Origin: Scandinavium sp036271055
Lineage (GTDB): Bacteria; Pseudomonadota; Gammaproteobacteria; Enterobacterales; Enterobacteriaceae
NCBI RefSeq assembly: GCF_036271055.1
Contig: NZ_DATBBJ010000055.1
Span: 1-64,000, forward strand
Length of the DNA: 64,000 nucleotides
Direction: 5' to 3'
Below the pieces are notes generated by a model that saw only the letters and a list, made by a program, of their open reading frames with translations, ran no database searches and was not told the DNA's origin. Of this stretch, positions 18,161-26,888 are shown one piece after another. The position numbers were made by a program, and so were the translations under genes. Each line of letters opens with the position of its first letter. Within the stretch, counting starts at the first letter, position 1.

Positions 18161-18490
18161 ATGAGCGATAAAATTATTCACCTGACTGACGATAGTTTTG
18201 ACACGGACGTACTCAAAGCTGACGGGCTGACCCTCGTTGATTTCTGGGCAGAGTGGTGCGGTCCATGCAAAATGATTGCCCCGATTCTGGATGAAATCGC
18301 CGAAGAGTTCGAAGGTAAGCTGACCGTCGCAAAACTGAACATCGATGCGAACCCGGGTACGGCACCAAAATACGGCATTCGTGGTATCCCAACGCTGCTG
18401 CTGTTCAAAAACGGTGAAGTTGCCGCAACCAAAGTAGGCGCGCTGTCTAAAGGCCAGCTGAAAGAGTTCCTCGAAGCAAACCTCGCCTGA
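18161..18490 (+). CDS. trxA: Thioredoxin 1
   Basis: A 109-residue thioredoxin with the active site W32-C33-G34-P35-C36 and the cis-proline segment RGIPTLLLF. It reduces cytoplasmic disulfides, including those of ribonucleotide reductase. The ATG at 18161 gives MSDKIIHLTDDSF as in E. coli and follows GTGGAG; the open frame extends 14 codons further upstream. Downstream lies a long nested hairpin and the rho leader. Confidence 0.97.
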   Translation: MSDKIIHLTDDSFDTDVLKADGLTLVDFWAEWCGPCKMIAPILDEIAEEFEGKLTVAKLNIDANPGTAPKYGIRGIPTLLLFKNGEVAATKVGALSKGQLKEFLEANLA

Positions 18491-18493
18491 TCC

Positions 18494-18566
18494 AGCACGG
18501 GTGTTGATGCGGCGTCCACTGTTCCGAAAATGTCGGGACCGCTGGACGCCCGCTCTGAGTCGTGCT
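18494..18566 (+). other. Nested long hairpin after trxA
   Basis: Three stacked inverted repeats share one centre: AGCACG/CGTGCT (18494-18499 with 18561-18566), GGCGTCCA/TGGACGCC (18511-18518 with 18543-18550), and GTTCCG/CGGGAC (18521-18526 with 18534-18539). There is no T run directly after it, so it looks more like a stable 3' end or processing structure of trxA mRNA than a plain terminator. Confidence 0.6.
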
Positions 18567-18575
18567 AAGTTAACG

Positions 18576-18604
18576 TTGACTTCGTTTTAAACATACCTTA
18601 TTTA
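18576..18604 (+). promoter_or_regulatory. Predicted rho promoter
   Basis: TTGACT at 18576-18581 and TATTTA at 18599-18604 are 17 bases apart. It lies about 220 bases before the rho start, which leaves the long leader expected for Rho autoregulation. Confidence 0.5.
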
Positions 18605-18666
18605 GTTTGAATCTGATTTAGCCAAAACTTCCCGTACCACCTCTTTATTACGCGTGAAGTTGATAG

Positions 18667-18750
18667 ATTCCAGGCTCGTCACTTTTTCCGTCTCGTCGTT
18701 TCAGTTCTGCGTCCTTTCCTTTGACCAGGCAACGTACAGACATGAGTTGA
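18667..18750 (+). pseudogene. rhoL: Relic of the rho leader peptide gene rhoL
   Basis: The C-terminal part of the E. coli RhoL reading frame is still readable: codons give GSSLFPSRRFSSASFPLTRQRTDMS followed by TGA at 18748-18750, similar in sequence and position to RhoL. In that frame the upstream codon is TAG (18664-18666), and no ATG, GTG or TTG follows before the conserved part. The normal start and first residues are therefore missing, unless the ATT at 18667 is used. rhoL in E. coli is a 33-codon leader in the rho attenuation region. Confidence 0.5.
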
Positions 18751-18823
18751 TGGCCGCAAACAGGCATGGATGACCCTGCCATACCATTCACACATACGTT
18801 CGAGATTTACCCCTCACACCACT

Positions 18824-20083
18824 ATGAATCTTACCGAATTAAAGAATACGCCGGTTTCTGAGCTGATTACTCTCGGCGAAAATATGGGGCTGGAAAACCT
18901 GGCCCGTATGCGCAAACAGGACATCATATTTGCCATCCTGAAGCAGCACGCGAAGAGTGGCGAAGATATCTTTGGCGACGGTGTGCTGGAGATTCTGCAG
19001 GATGGATTTGGTTTCCTCCGTTCCGCAGACAGCTCCTACCTCGCCGGCCCTGATGACATCTACGTTTCCCCCAGCCAAATCCGCCGTTTCAACCTCCGCA
19101 CAGGTGATACCATTTCCGGTAAGATTCGTCCTCCGAAAGAGGGTGAGCGTTACTTTGCATTGTTAAAAGTTAACGAAGTTAACTATGACAAGCCGGAAAA
19201 TGCGCGTAACAAGATTCTCTTTGAGAACTTAACGCCGCTGCACGCAAATTCTCGTCTGCGTATGGAACGTGGTAACGGCTCAACCGAAGACTTAACCGCT
19301 CGTGTACTGGATCTGGCATCGCCGATCGGTCGCGGTCAGCGTGGTCTGATTGTTGCACCGCCGAAAGCCGGTAAAACCATGCTGCTGCAGAACATCGCAC
19401 AGAGCATCGCCTACAATCACCCAGATTGTGTGCTGATGGTGCTGCTGATTGATGAACGTCCGGAAGAAGTGACCGAGATGCAGCGTCTGGTGAAAGGTGA
19501 AGTTATCGCTTCTACCTTTGACGAACCTGCTTCTCGTCACGTTCAGGTTGCGGAAATGGTTATCGAGAAGGCGAAACGTCTGGTTGAGCACAAGAAAGAC
19601 GTTATCATTCTGCTCGATTCCATCACCCGTCTGGCGCGTGCCTACAACACCGTAGTACCGGCTTCCGGTAAAGTATTGACCGGTGGTGTGGATGCTAACG
19701 CCTTGCACCGTCCGAAACGCTTCTTCGGTGCTGCGCGTAACGTGGAAGAGGGTGGTAGCTTGACTATCATCGCTACCGCACTGGTTGATACCGGTTCTAA
19801 AATGGATGAAGTTATCTACGAAGAATTTAAAGGTACTGGCAACATGGAACTGCATTTGGCGCGTAAAATCGCCGAAAAACGCGTGTTCCCTGCTATCGAC
19901 TACAACCGTTCCGGTACGCGTAAAGAAGAGCTGCTCACCACTCAGGAAGAGCTGCAGAAAATGTGGATCCTGCGTAAAATCATCCACCCAATGGGTGAGA
20001 TTGACGCGATGGAATTCCTCATTAATAAGCTGGCGATGACCAAAACGAACGATGATTTCTTCGACATGATGAAACGTTCGTAA
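18824..20083 (+). CDS. rho: Transcription termination factor Rho
   Basis: A 419-residue RNA-dependent hexameric ATPase that ends transcription of untranslated RNA. The N-terminal RNA-binding cold-shock-like domain (about 1-130) has GFGFLRS. Walker A is APPKAGKT, Walker B includes IILLDSITRLARAYN, and the Q and R loops (VLTGGVDANAL, and FFGAARNVEEGG) are intact. The ATG at 18824 gives MNLTELKNTPVSEL as in E. coli. The leader of over 200 bases fits autogenous attenuation. Confidence 0.97.
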   Translation: MNLTELKNTPVSELITLGENMGLENLARMRKQDIIFAILKQHAKSGEDIFGDGVLEILQDGFGFLRSADSSYLAGPDDIYVSPSQIRRFNLRTGDTISGKIRPPKEGERYFALLKVNEVNYDKPENARNKILFENLTPLHANSRLRMERGNGSTEDLTARVLDLASPIGRGQRGLIVAPPKAGKTMLLQNIAQSIAYNHPDCVLMVLLIDERPEEVTEMQRLVKGEVIASTFDEPASRHVQVAEMVIEKAKRLVEHKKDVIILLDSITRLARAYNTVVPASGKVLTGGVDANALHRPKRFFGAARNVEEGGSLTIIATALVDTGSKMDEVIYEEFKGTGNMELHLARKIAEKRVFPAIDYNRSGTRKEELLTTQEELQKMWILRKIIHPMGEIDAMEFLINKLAMTKTNDDFFDMMKRS

Positions 20084-20096
20084 GTCTCGTAATGCT

Positions 20097-20126
20097 AAAA
20101 ACGCCACGCACCTGCGTGGCGTTTTT
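20097..20126 (+). terminator. rho terminator
   Basis: AAAAACGCCACGCA and TGCGTGGCGTTTTT form a perfect 14-pair hairpin with a two-base loop and a T run built into the stem. It begins 13 bases after the rho stop. Confidence 0.95.
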
Positions 20127-20270
20127 GTTTTTGGTGCATAAGAAAGCTCATTTTCTGCGACGACAATGTACCTTTATTCCGAATCTCTCTCACTGATCTG
20201 CATTTTTTGGTTAGAATACAAACAACTCCTGCAAAACTCGGGCTGATTCCTCTTCTGGAGAATCACTATC

Positions 20271-20339
20271 ATGAGTATACTTTTGCTAATAATTTTCCCA
20301 GAGAGCACGCATTGTGAATTTACTGACAGCATGCGCTGA
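20271..20339 (+). CDS. Possible 22-residue leader ORF overlapping wecA
   Basis: An ATG at 20271, ten bases after TCTGGAG, opens a 22-codon frame whose hydrophobic N-terminus is MSILLLIIFPE. It ends at the TGA at 20337-20339, 26 bases inside wecA in another frame. The Shine-Dalgarno sequence and overlap would allow translational coupling or leader control of the ECA operon. No function is known to me, and it may be chance. Confidence 0.3.
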   Translation: MSILLLIIFPESTHCEFTDSMR

Positions 20340-21417
20340 TCTGATCAGTATTTTTTTGTTCACAACCTTATTCCTTTTTTTCGCGCGCAAGGCAGCTAAA
20401 AGGGTGGGTTTAGTGGATAAACCCAATTACCGTAAACGCCACCAGGGGATGATCCCTCTGGTCGGTGGTATTTCTGTGTTCGCGGGAGTTTGCTTTACCT
20501 TCGGTCTTATTGATTACTATATCCCCCATGCCAGGCTTTATCTAAGCTGCGCAGCTGTGCTGGTGGCAATTGGCGCTCTTGATGATCGTTATGACATCAG
20601 CGTGAAGTTTCGCGCAATGGTTCAGGCCCTGATCGGGGTTGTGATGATGGTGCAGGGAAAACTGTATCTGAGCAGCCTCGGGTACATCTTCGGTTCTTGG
20701 GAACTTGTCCTCGGCCCGTTTGGTTACTTCTTGACGTTGTTTGCAGTATGGGCTGCTATCAATGCGTTCAACATGGTGGACGGTATAGATGGCCTTTTGG
20801 GTGGACTTTCCAGCGTATCTTTTGCCGCGATGGGGATAATCCTATGGTTCGACGGGCAATACAGTCTGGCCATGTGGTGTTTCGCTATGATTGCTGCAAT
20901 CCTTCCCTATGTTTTGCTCAATCTTGGTGTGCTTGGGCGTCGCTATAAGGTCTTTATGGGGGACGCGGGTAGCACGCTGTTGGGGTTCACTGTTATCTGG
21001 ATACTGTTGGAAACGACCCAAGGAAAAACCCACCCTATAAGCCCGGTGACGGCACTGTGGATTATCGCTATTCCGCTGATGGATATGGTCGCTATCATGT
21101 TCCGGCGTCTGCGTAAGGGGATGAGTCCTTTTTCTGCGGACAGACAACATATTCACCACTTGATCATGCGGGCGGGTTTTACATCCAGGCAGGCTTTTGT
21201 GCTGATTACCTTGGCTGCGGCTCTATTGGCTGCTGTCGGCGTTGTAGGAGAATACACGCGAGTTATTCCAGAATGGGGCATGTTACTACTGTTTATACTT
21301 GCTTTTTTTATGTACGGTTACTGTATAAAACGAGCATGGAAAGTGGCGCGCTTCATCAAACGGGTGAAGCGACGAATTCGTCGGCATAATGGTAAAACGC
21401 ACCATTTAACCAAATAA
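20314..21417 (+). CDS. wecA: Undecaprenyl-phosphate GlcNAc-1-phosphate transferase
   Basis: A 367-residue polytopic inner-membrane enzyme with about eleven membrane segments that moves GlcNAc-1-P from UDP-GlcNAc to undecaprenyl phosphate, making ECA lipid I. Conserved acidic and catalytic motifs are GALDDRYD, NAFNMVDGIDGLLGG, VFMGDAGST and the HIHH cluster (RQHIHHLIMRAG). The C-terminus is strongly basic and cytoplasmic. It starts with GTG, as in E. coli, and is the first gene of the wec operon; it often also primes O-antigen synthesis. Confidence 0.96.
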   Translation: MNLLTACADLISIFLFTTLFLFFARKAAKRVGLVDKPNYRKRHQGMIPLVGGISVFAGVCFTFGLIDYYIPHARLYLSCAAVLVAIGALDDRYDISVKFRAMVQALIGVVMMVQGKLYLSSLGYIFGSWELVLGPFGYFLTLFAVWAAINAFNMVDGIDGLLGGLSSVSFAAMGIILWFDGQYSLAMWCFAMIAAILPYVLLNLGVLGRRYKVFMGDAGSTLLGFTVIWILLETTQGKTHPISPVTALWIIAIPLMDMVAIMFRRLRKGMSPFSADRQHIHHLIMRAGFTSRQAFVLITLAAALLAAVGVVGEYTRVIPEWGMLLLFILAFFMYGYCIKRAWKVARFIKRVKRRIRRHNGKTHHLTK

Positions 21418-21430
21418 ATCTGGAAGAAAG

Positions 21431-22477
21431 ATGACACAACAATTACCGGGAGCAAGCTCAGTGAGCGCTGAAAATGAACTGGATATTCGCGGTCTGTTTT
21501 GCACGTTATGGGCTGGGAAACGCTGGATTGTCGGGACCGCTGTTCTTTTTGCTCTGATTGTTCTCGTCTATACCTTTTTCGCCAGACAGGAATGGAGCGC
21601 TACGGCGATTACGGACCGACCGACGGTTAACATGCTCGGCGGCTACTATTCACAGCAGCAGTTTTTACGCAATCTTGACATCAACGCTAATCTCGCGAGC
21701 ACAGATCAACCTTCAGTCATGGATGAATCCTACAAAGAGTTCATCATGCAACTGGCGTCGTGGGATACGCGTCGTGAGTTTTGGCTGCAAACGGATTATT
21801 TCAAACAGCGTAAATCTGGCAATGCGCGTGCAGATGCGGCATTGCTTGACGATCAAATCAACGATATTCAGTTTACGCCGGGCGATCCGCTGAAAAATCT
21901 GAATGACAGCGTCAAGCTGGTGGCTGAAACGGCCCCGGATGCAAACAACCTGTTGCGTCAGTATGTTGCTTTCGCCAGCCAACGTGCCGCTGGTCATTTG
22001 AATGACGAACTGAAAGGTGCCTGGGCGGCACGCACTGTTCAGATGAAAGCGCAGGTAAAACGCCAGGAAGCGGTTGCTCAGACCATTTTTGACCGCAAGC
22101 TTCATAGCGTTCAGCAAGCATTGAAAGTGGCACAACAGAACAACATCTCGCGAAGTGAAACCGATGTACCAGCGGAGCAGTTACCCGACTCAGAACTGTT
22201 CATGCTCGGTCGTCCGATGTTACAGGCACGACTCGAAAATCTGCAATCGGTCGGCCCGGAGTTCGATCTGGATTACGATCAGAATAAAGCGATGTTGACG
22301 ACACTGAATGTTGGCCCAAGCATGGACTCACGTTTTCAGACCTATCGTTATTTGCGAACGCCAGAAGAACCGGTAAAACGAGACAGCCCACGCCGTGTCT
22401 TTTTGATGGTGATGTGGGGCATTGTCGGTGCGTTGATTGGCGCGGGTATTGCACTGGTTCGTCGTCGTACACGATAA
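21431..22477 (+). CDS. wzzE: ECA chain-length regulator WzzE
   Basis: A 348-residue Wzz-family co-polymerase that sets ECA chain length. It has two membrane segments near the ends (about 30-52 and 322-343) with a long periplasmic coiled-coil-rich part between, and the Pro-rich stretch before the second segment (RTPEEPVKRDSPRR). The ATG follows TGGAAGAAAG, 13 bases after wecA. Confidence 0.95.
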   Translation: MTQQLPGASSVSAENELDIRGLFCTLWAGKRWIVGTAVLFALIVLVYTFFARQEWSATAITDRPTVNMLGGYYSQQQFLRNLDINANLASTDQPSVMDESYKEFIMQLASWDTRREFWLQTDYFKQRKSGNARADAALLDDQINDIQFTPGDPLKNLNDSVKLVAETAPDANNLLRQYVAFASQRAAGHLNDELKGAWAARTVQMKAQVKRQEAVAQTIFDRKLHSVQQALKVAQQNNISRSETDVPAEQLPDSELFMLGRPMLQARLENLQSVGPEFDLDYDQNKAMLTTLNVGPSMDSRFQTYRYLRTPEEPVKRDSPRRVFLMVMWGIVGALIGAGIALVRRRTR

Positions 22478-22535
22478 AAGAATTTTTTGTGGCAAGAGAG
22501 ACACTGCTTTCGCCACCCTTTCAAAGAGAATTGAT

Positions 22536-23666
22536 GTGAAAGTATTGACTGTATTCGGCACCCGACCAGAAGCAATCAAAATGGCGCCGTTGGTTCATGC
22601 GCTGGCAAAGGACCCTCATTTTGAGGCAAAAGTTTGCGTAACCGCGCAGCATCGGGAGATGCTCGACCAGGTATTAAAGCTCTTTTCCATCGTTCCTGAT
22701 TATGATCTTAATGTGATGAGCCCAGGGCAAGGGCTGACGGAAATTACCTGCCGTATTTTGCAGGGTTTAAAACCCGTGCTTGAGTCTTTTAAACCGGACG
22801 TTGTGTTAGTGCATGGCGATACCACAACGACGATGGCGGCAAGTCTTGCCGCGTTTTACCAGCGTATCCCGGTAGGGCATGTTGAAGCAGGATTGCGTAC
22901 AGGCGATCTCTATTCGCCATGGCCGGAGGAAGCGAACCGCACCATGACGGGTCACCTGGCGATGTATCACTTCGCGCCAACGGAAAATTCACGCCAGAAT
23001 CTGCTGCACGAAAACATTTCCGACAACGGTATTGTGGTTACCGGGAATACCGTGATTGACGCGCTTTTCTGGGTGCGTGATCGCGTGTTAAGTGATGAGT
23101 CGCTGCGTGCTGAACTGGCCGGGCGCTACCCATTCTTAGACAGTGATAAGAAACTGATCCTGGTAACGGGCCATCGCCGTGAGAGCTTTGGTCAGGGGTT
23201 TGAGCAAATCTGCCATGCACTGGCAGAAATCGCTGCTGAAAACCCGGATGTTCAGGTCGTATACCCGGTACATCTTAATCCGAACGTGAGCGAACCGGTA
23301 AACCGTATTCTGAGTCAGGTGGATAATGTTTTCCTGATCGAGCCGCAAGATTATTTGCCGTTCGTTTGGTTGATGAACCGCGCCTGGCTCATTCTCACCG
23401 ATTCCGGTGGCATTCAGGAAGAAGCGCCGTCGTTAGGTAAACCGGTTCTGGTTATGCGTGACACCACGGAACGTCCAGAAGCCGTCGATGCCGGAACGGT
23501 CAGGCTGGTAGGCACCAATCGTCAGCATATTGTGAATGAAGTGACACGATTGCTGCGTGATGAACAGGAATATCAGGCCATGAGCCGTGCACACAATCCT
23601 TATGGTGACGGTCAGGCCTGTAGTCGAATTTTATCAGCTCTCAAAAACAATCAGGTAACACTATGA
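22536..23666 (+). CDS. wecB: UDP-N-acetylglucosamine 2-epimerase
   Basis: A 376-residue non-hydrolysing epimerase that turns UDP-GlcNAc into UDP-ManNAc for ECA. Characteristic stretches are FGTRPEAIKMAPLV at the N-terminus, VHGDTTTTMAASLA, HVEAGLRTGDLYSPWPEE and the late LTDSGGIQEEAPSLGKP. The GTG at 22536 was chosen because it gives the E. coli start MKVLTVFGTRPE and the same length. The longer open frame upstream overlaps wzzE and does not resemble the family. Confidence 0.95.
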   Translation: MKVLTVFGTRPEAIKMAPLVHALAKDPHFEAKVCVTAQHREMLDQVLKLFSIVPDYDLNVMSPGQGLTEITCRILQGLKPVLESFKPDVVLVHGDTTTTMAASLAAFYQRIPVGHVEAGLRTGDLYSPWPEEANRTMTGHLAMYHFAPTENSRQNLLHENISDNGIVVTGNTVIDALFWVRDRVLSDESLRAELAGRYPFLDSDKKLILVTGHRRESFGQGFEQICHALAEIAAENPDVQVVYPVHLNPNVSEPVNRILSQVDNVFLIEPQDYLPFVWLMNRAWLILTDSGGIQEEAPSLGKPVLVMRDTTERPEAVDAGTVRLVGTNRQHIVNEVTRLLRDEQEYQAMSRAHNPYGDGQACSRILSALKNNQVTL

Positions 23667-24925
23667 GTTTTTCGACCATCTCTGTGATTGGCCTTGGCTA
23701 TATAGGACTGCCGACGGCAGCAGCATTTGCCTCCCGTCAGAAACAGGTGGTAGGTGTGGATATCAATCAACACGCGGTAGATACCATCAACCGCGGCGAG
23801 ATCCACATCGTTGAGCCCGATCTTGATGAGGTGGTTAAAACGGCAGTGGCTGGCGGCTATCTGAAAGCCAGTACCACGCCGGTTGAAGCGGATGCATACC
23901 TGATTGCAGTGCCAACGCCGTTCAAAGGCGAGCATGAGCCGGATATGGCGTTTGTCGAAGCGGCAGCCAAATCCATTGCTCCGGTGCTTAAGAAAGGGGC
24001 ATTGGTGATTCTGGAATCCACTTCACCAGTGGGCGCAACCGAGCAGGTTGCTCAGTGGTTGGCTGAACTGCGTCAGGATTTAACCTTCCCGCAGCAGGCC
24101 GGTGAGCAGGCTGATGTGAATATCGCTTATTGCCCGGAGCGCGTGCTCCCAGGGCAAGTGATGGTTGAACTGATTAAAAACGATCGGGTGATTGGCGGTA
24201 TGACGCCTGTTTGTTCCGCTCGTGCCAGCGAACTCTACAATATTTTCCTCGAAGGCGAATGCGTGATAACCAACGCGCGCACCGCTGAGTTGTGCAAGCT
24301 GACTGAAAACAGTTTCCGCGATGTCAACATTGCTTTCGCCAACGAACTGTCGCTGATATGTGCCGACCAGGGGATTAACGTCTGGGAGTTGATTCGCCTG
24401 GCGAATCGTCATCCACGCGTCAATATTCTCCAGCCAGGCCCTGGCGTGGGTGGACACTGCATCGCCGTCGACCCGTGGTTTATCGTGGCGCAAAATCCGC
24501 AGCAGGCGCGTTTGATTCGCACCGCGCGCGAAGTGAACGATCACAAACCGCACTGGGTGATGAATCAAGTCAAAGCGATGGTTGCAGATTGCCTGGCCGC
24601 CAAAGACAAGCGCGCCAGCGAAATTAAAATTGCCTGCTTCGGCCTGGCGTTCAAACCGAATATCGATGACTTACGTGAAAGCCCGGCGATGGAAATCGCC
24701 GAACTGATTGCCGACTGGCACAGTGGCGAAACGCTGGTGGTTGAGCCTAACGTGCATCAATTGCCGAAAAAACTCACCGATAAAGCCATACTCTTAACCC
24801 TTGAGGATGCACTGGCGCAAGCCGACGTGCTGGTGATGCTGGTCGATCATAAACAGTTCAAGGCTATCGATGGTGAAAGTATTCAGCAGGCGTTTGTGGT
24901 CGATACCAAAGGAGTGTGGCGTTGA
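23663..24925 (+). CDS. wecC: UDP-N-acetyl-D-mannosamine dehydrogenase
   Basis: A 420-residue NAD-dependent UDP-sugar dehydrogenase that makes UDP-ManNAcA. The N-terminal Rossmann motif is GLGYIGLPTA, and the catalytic cysteine lies in GPGVGGHCIAVDP. A C-terminal UDP-binding domain follows (CFGLAFKPNIDDLRESP). Its ATG overlaps the wecB stop by four bases. Confidence 0.96.
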   Translation: MSFSTISVIGLGYIGLPTAAAFASRQKQVVGVDINQHAVDTINRGEIHIVEPDLDEVVKTAVAGGYLKASTTPVEADAYLIAVPTPFKGEHEPDMAFVEAAAKSIAPVLKKGALVILESTSPVGATEQVAQWLAELRQDLTFPQQAGEQADVNIAYCPERVLPGQVMVELIKNDRVIGGMTPVCSARASELYNIFLEGECVITNARTAELCKLTENSFRDVNIAFANELSLICADQGINVWELIRLANRHPRVNILQPGPGVGGHCIAVDPWFIVAQNPQQARLIRTAREVNDHKPHWVMNQVKAMVADCLAAKDKRASEIKIACFGLAFKPNIDDLRESPAMEIAELIADWHSGETLVVEPNVHQLPKKLTDKAILLTLEDALAQADVLVMLVDHKQFKAIDGESIQQAFVVDTKGVWR

Positions 24926-25989
24926 AAAAGATTCTGGTGACTGGCGGCGCGGGCTTTATCGGTTCCGCTGTGGTGCGTTACATCATCAGTGAAACCACTG
25001 ACAGCGTCGTTGTTGTGGATAAACTGACCTACGCCGGAAATCTTGCCTCACTTGCTCCCGTTGCTCAAAACGAGCGCTTCGCTTTTGAACAAGTCGATAT
25101 CTGTGACCGCCAGGCGTTGGACGACGTGTTATCTCGCCATCAGCCTGACCTGGTCATGCATCTGGCTGCTGAAAGCCATGTTGACCGTTCAATTGATGGG
25201 CCCGCGGCGTTTATCGAAACCAACATTGTGGGGACTTACACCCTGCTAGAAGCCGCGCGTGGCTGGTGGAATTCGTTGGAAGCAGAGAAAAAAGCGGCGT
25301 TCCGGTTCCACCACATTTCGACCGATGAAGTGTATGGCGATTTGCACGGCAGCGATGACTTCTTCACTGAAACAACACCGTATGCGCCAAGCAGCCCCTA
25401 CTCAGCCTCAAAGGCGGGAAGCGATCATCTGGTGCGCGCGTGGCTGCGTACATACGGTTTACCCACTGTCGTCACCAATTGCTCTAATAATTACGGGCCG
25501 TATCATTTCCCGGAAAAACTGATCCCGTTGACCATCCTGAATGCACTCGCAGGCAAACCGCTGCCGGTTTATGGCAATGGTTTACAGGTTCGCGACTGGC
25601 TGTATGTTGAAGATCATGCGCGTGCGCTTTATCGCGTGGTGACTACCGGTACTGTGGGTGAGACATACAATATCGGCGGTCATAACGAACGCAAGAATAT
25701 CGACGTTGTGCGCACCGTTTGTGCGCTGCTCGAAGAGTTGGTGCCGCAAAAACCAGAAGGCGTGGCGCAGTATCAGGATTTAATCACCTTCGTGACCGAC
25801 AGGCCCGGACATGATGTGCGTTACGCCATTGACGCCAGCAAAATAGAGCGTGAACTGGGCTGGACGCCCGAAGAGACGTTCGAAACAGGCATGCGCAAAA
25901 CCGTGCAGTGGTATCTCGACAACCCGTCATGGTGGCAACAAGTGCTGGACGGCAGTTATCAAGGCGAACGTCTCGGCCTGAAAGGCTAA
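24922..25989 (+). CDS. rffG: dTDP-glucose 4,6-dehydratase (ECA)
   Basis: A 355-residue short-chain dehydrogenase/reductase that makes dTDP-4-keto-6-deoxyglucose, on the way to dTDP-Fuc4NAc. NAD-binding TGGAGFIGS, the HLAAESHVDRS stretch, the STDEVYGDL active site and YSASK are visible. I chose the TTG at 24922, overlapping the wecC stop (TTGA), because GGAG is seven bases upstream and the length then equals E. coli. A GTG two codons earlier is too close to that site. Confidence 0.92.
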   Translation: MKKILVTGGAGFIGSAVVRYIISETTDSVVVVDKLTYAGNLASLAPVAQNERFAFEQVDICDRQALDDVLSRHQPDLVMHLAAESHVDRSIDGPAAFIETNIVGTYTLLEAARGWWNSLEAEKKAAFRFHHISTDEVYGDLHGSDDFFTETTPYAPSSPYSASKAGSDHLVRAWLRTYGLPTVVTNCSNNYGPYHFPEKLIPLTILNALAGKPLPVYGNGLQVRDWLYVEDHARALYRVVTTGTVGETYNIGGHNERKNIDVVRTVCALLEELVPQKPEGVAQYQDLITFVTDRPGHDVRYAIDASKIERELGWTPEETFETGMRKTVQWYLDNPSWWQQVLDGSYQGERLGLKG

Positions 25990-26006
25990 CCCTCCCGGGA
26001 GGACAT

Positions 26007-26888
26007 ATGAAAGGCATTATTCTGGCCGGCGGTTCCGGCACCCGACTGCATCCCATCACCCGTGGCGTATCGAAACAGCTGCTGCCGATCTATGACAAGC
26101 CGATGATCTACTATCCGCTGTCAGTGCTGATGCTGGCGGGGATCCGCGAAATTCTTATCATCACTACGCCGGAAGACAAAAGCGCTTTCCAGCGCCTGTT
26201 GGGCGACGGTTCGGAATTTGGTATTGAGCTGCATTATGCCGAGCAGGCAAACCCGGACGGCCTCGCACAAGCGTTTATCATCGCTGAAACCTTCCTTGCC
26301 GGAGAGCCATCGTGCCTGGTGCTGGGCGATAATATCTTCTTTGGTCAGGGGTTCAGCCCGAAACTGCGTAGCGTGGCGGTACGCACCGAAGGCGCGACCG
26401 TATTTGGCTATCAGGTGATGGATCCGGAACGTTTTGGCGTAGTTGAGTTTGACGATAATTTCCGTGCGATCTCGCTGGAAGAAAAACCCAAAGCGCCAAA
26501 ATCCAACTGGGCTGTCACCGGCCTCTATTTCTACGACCACAACGTGGTGGATTACGCGAAGCGCGTAAAACCGTCCGAGCGTGGTGAGTTGGAAATTACC
26601 TCCATCAACCAAATGTACCTCGATGATGGCAAATTGACGGTCGAGCTGCTCGGGCGTGGTTTTGCGTGGCTCGATACCGGCACGCACGACAGCCTGATTG
26701 AAGCCAGCACCTTTGTGCAGACGGTGGAAAAGCGTCAGGGATTCAAAATCGCCTGTCTGGAAGAAATTGCCTGGCGTAATGGCTGGCTGAATGACGACGG
26801 CGTAAAACGCGCGGCTAACCAACTGCTCAAAACCGGCTACGGCCAATATCTGCTGGAGCTGCTTCGTGCGCGTCCACGCCAGTATTGA
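26007..26888 (+). CDS. rffH: Glucose-1-phosphate thymidylyltransferase (ECA)
   Basis: A 293-residue nucleotidyltransferase that makes dTDP-glucose. It begins MKGIILAGGSGTRLHPITRG, with the nucleotide-binding signature and the following SKQLLPIYDKPMIYYPLS. The ATG follows CGGGAGGACAT, and the open frame upstream of it overlaps rffG. Its last 23 bases overlap wecD. Confidence 0.95.
   Translation: MKGIILAGGSGTRLHPITRGVSKQLLPIYDKPMIYYPLSVLMLAGIREILIITTPEDKSAFQRLLGDGSEFGIELHYAEQANPDGLAQAFIIAETFLAGEPSCLVLGDNIFFGQGFSPKLRSVAVRTEGATVFGYQVMDPERFGVVEFDDNFRAISLEEKPKAPKSNWAVTGLYFYDHNVVDYAKRVKPSERGELEITSINQMYLDDGKLTVELLGRGFAWLDTGTHDSLIEASTFVQTVEKRQGFKIACLEEIAWRNGWLNDDGVKRAANQLLKTGYGQYLLELLRARPRQY

Noticed and set aside
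18654..18773. 39-codon GTG ORF in the rho leader
   Set aside because: It has no visible ribosome-binding site and does not match RhoL; noted in the rhoL finding but not called as a gene.
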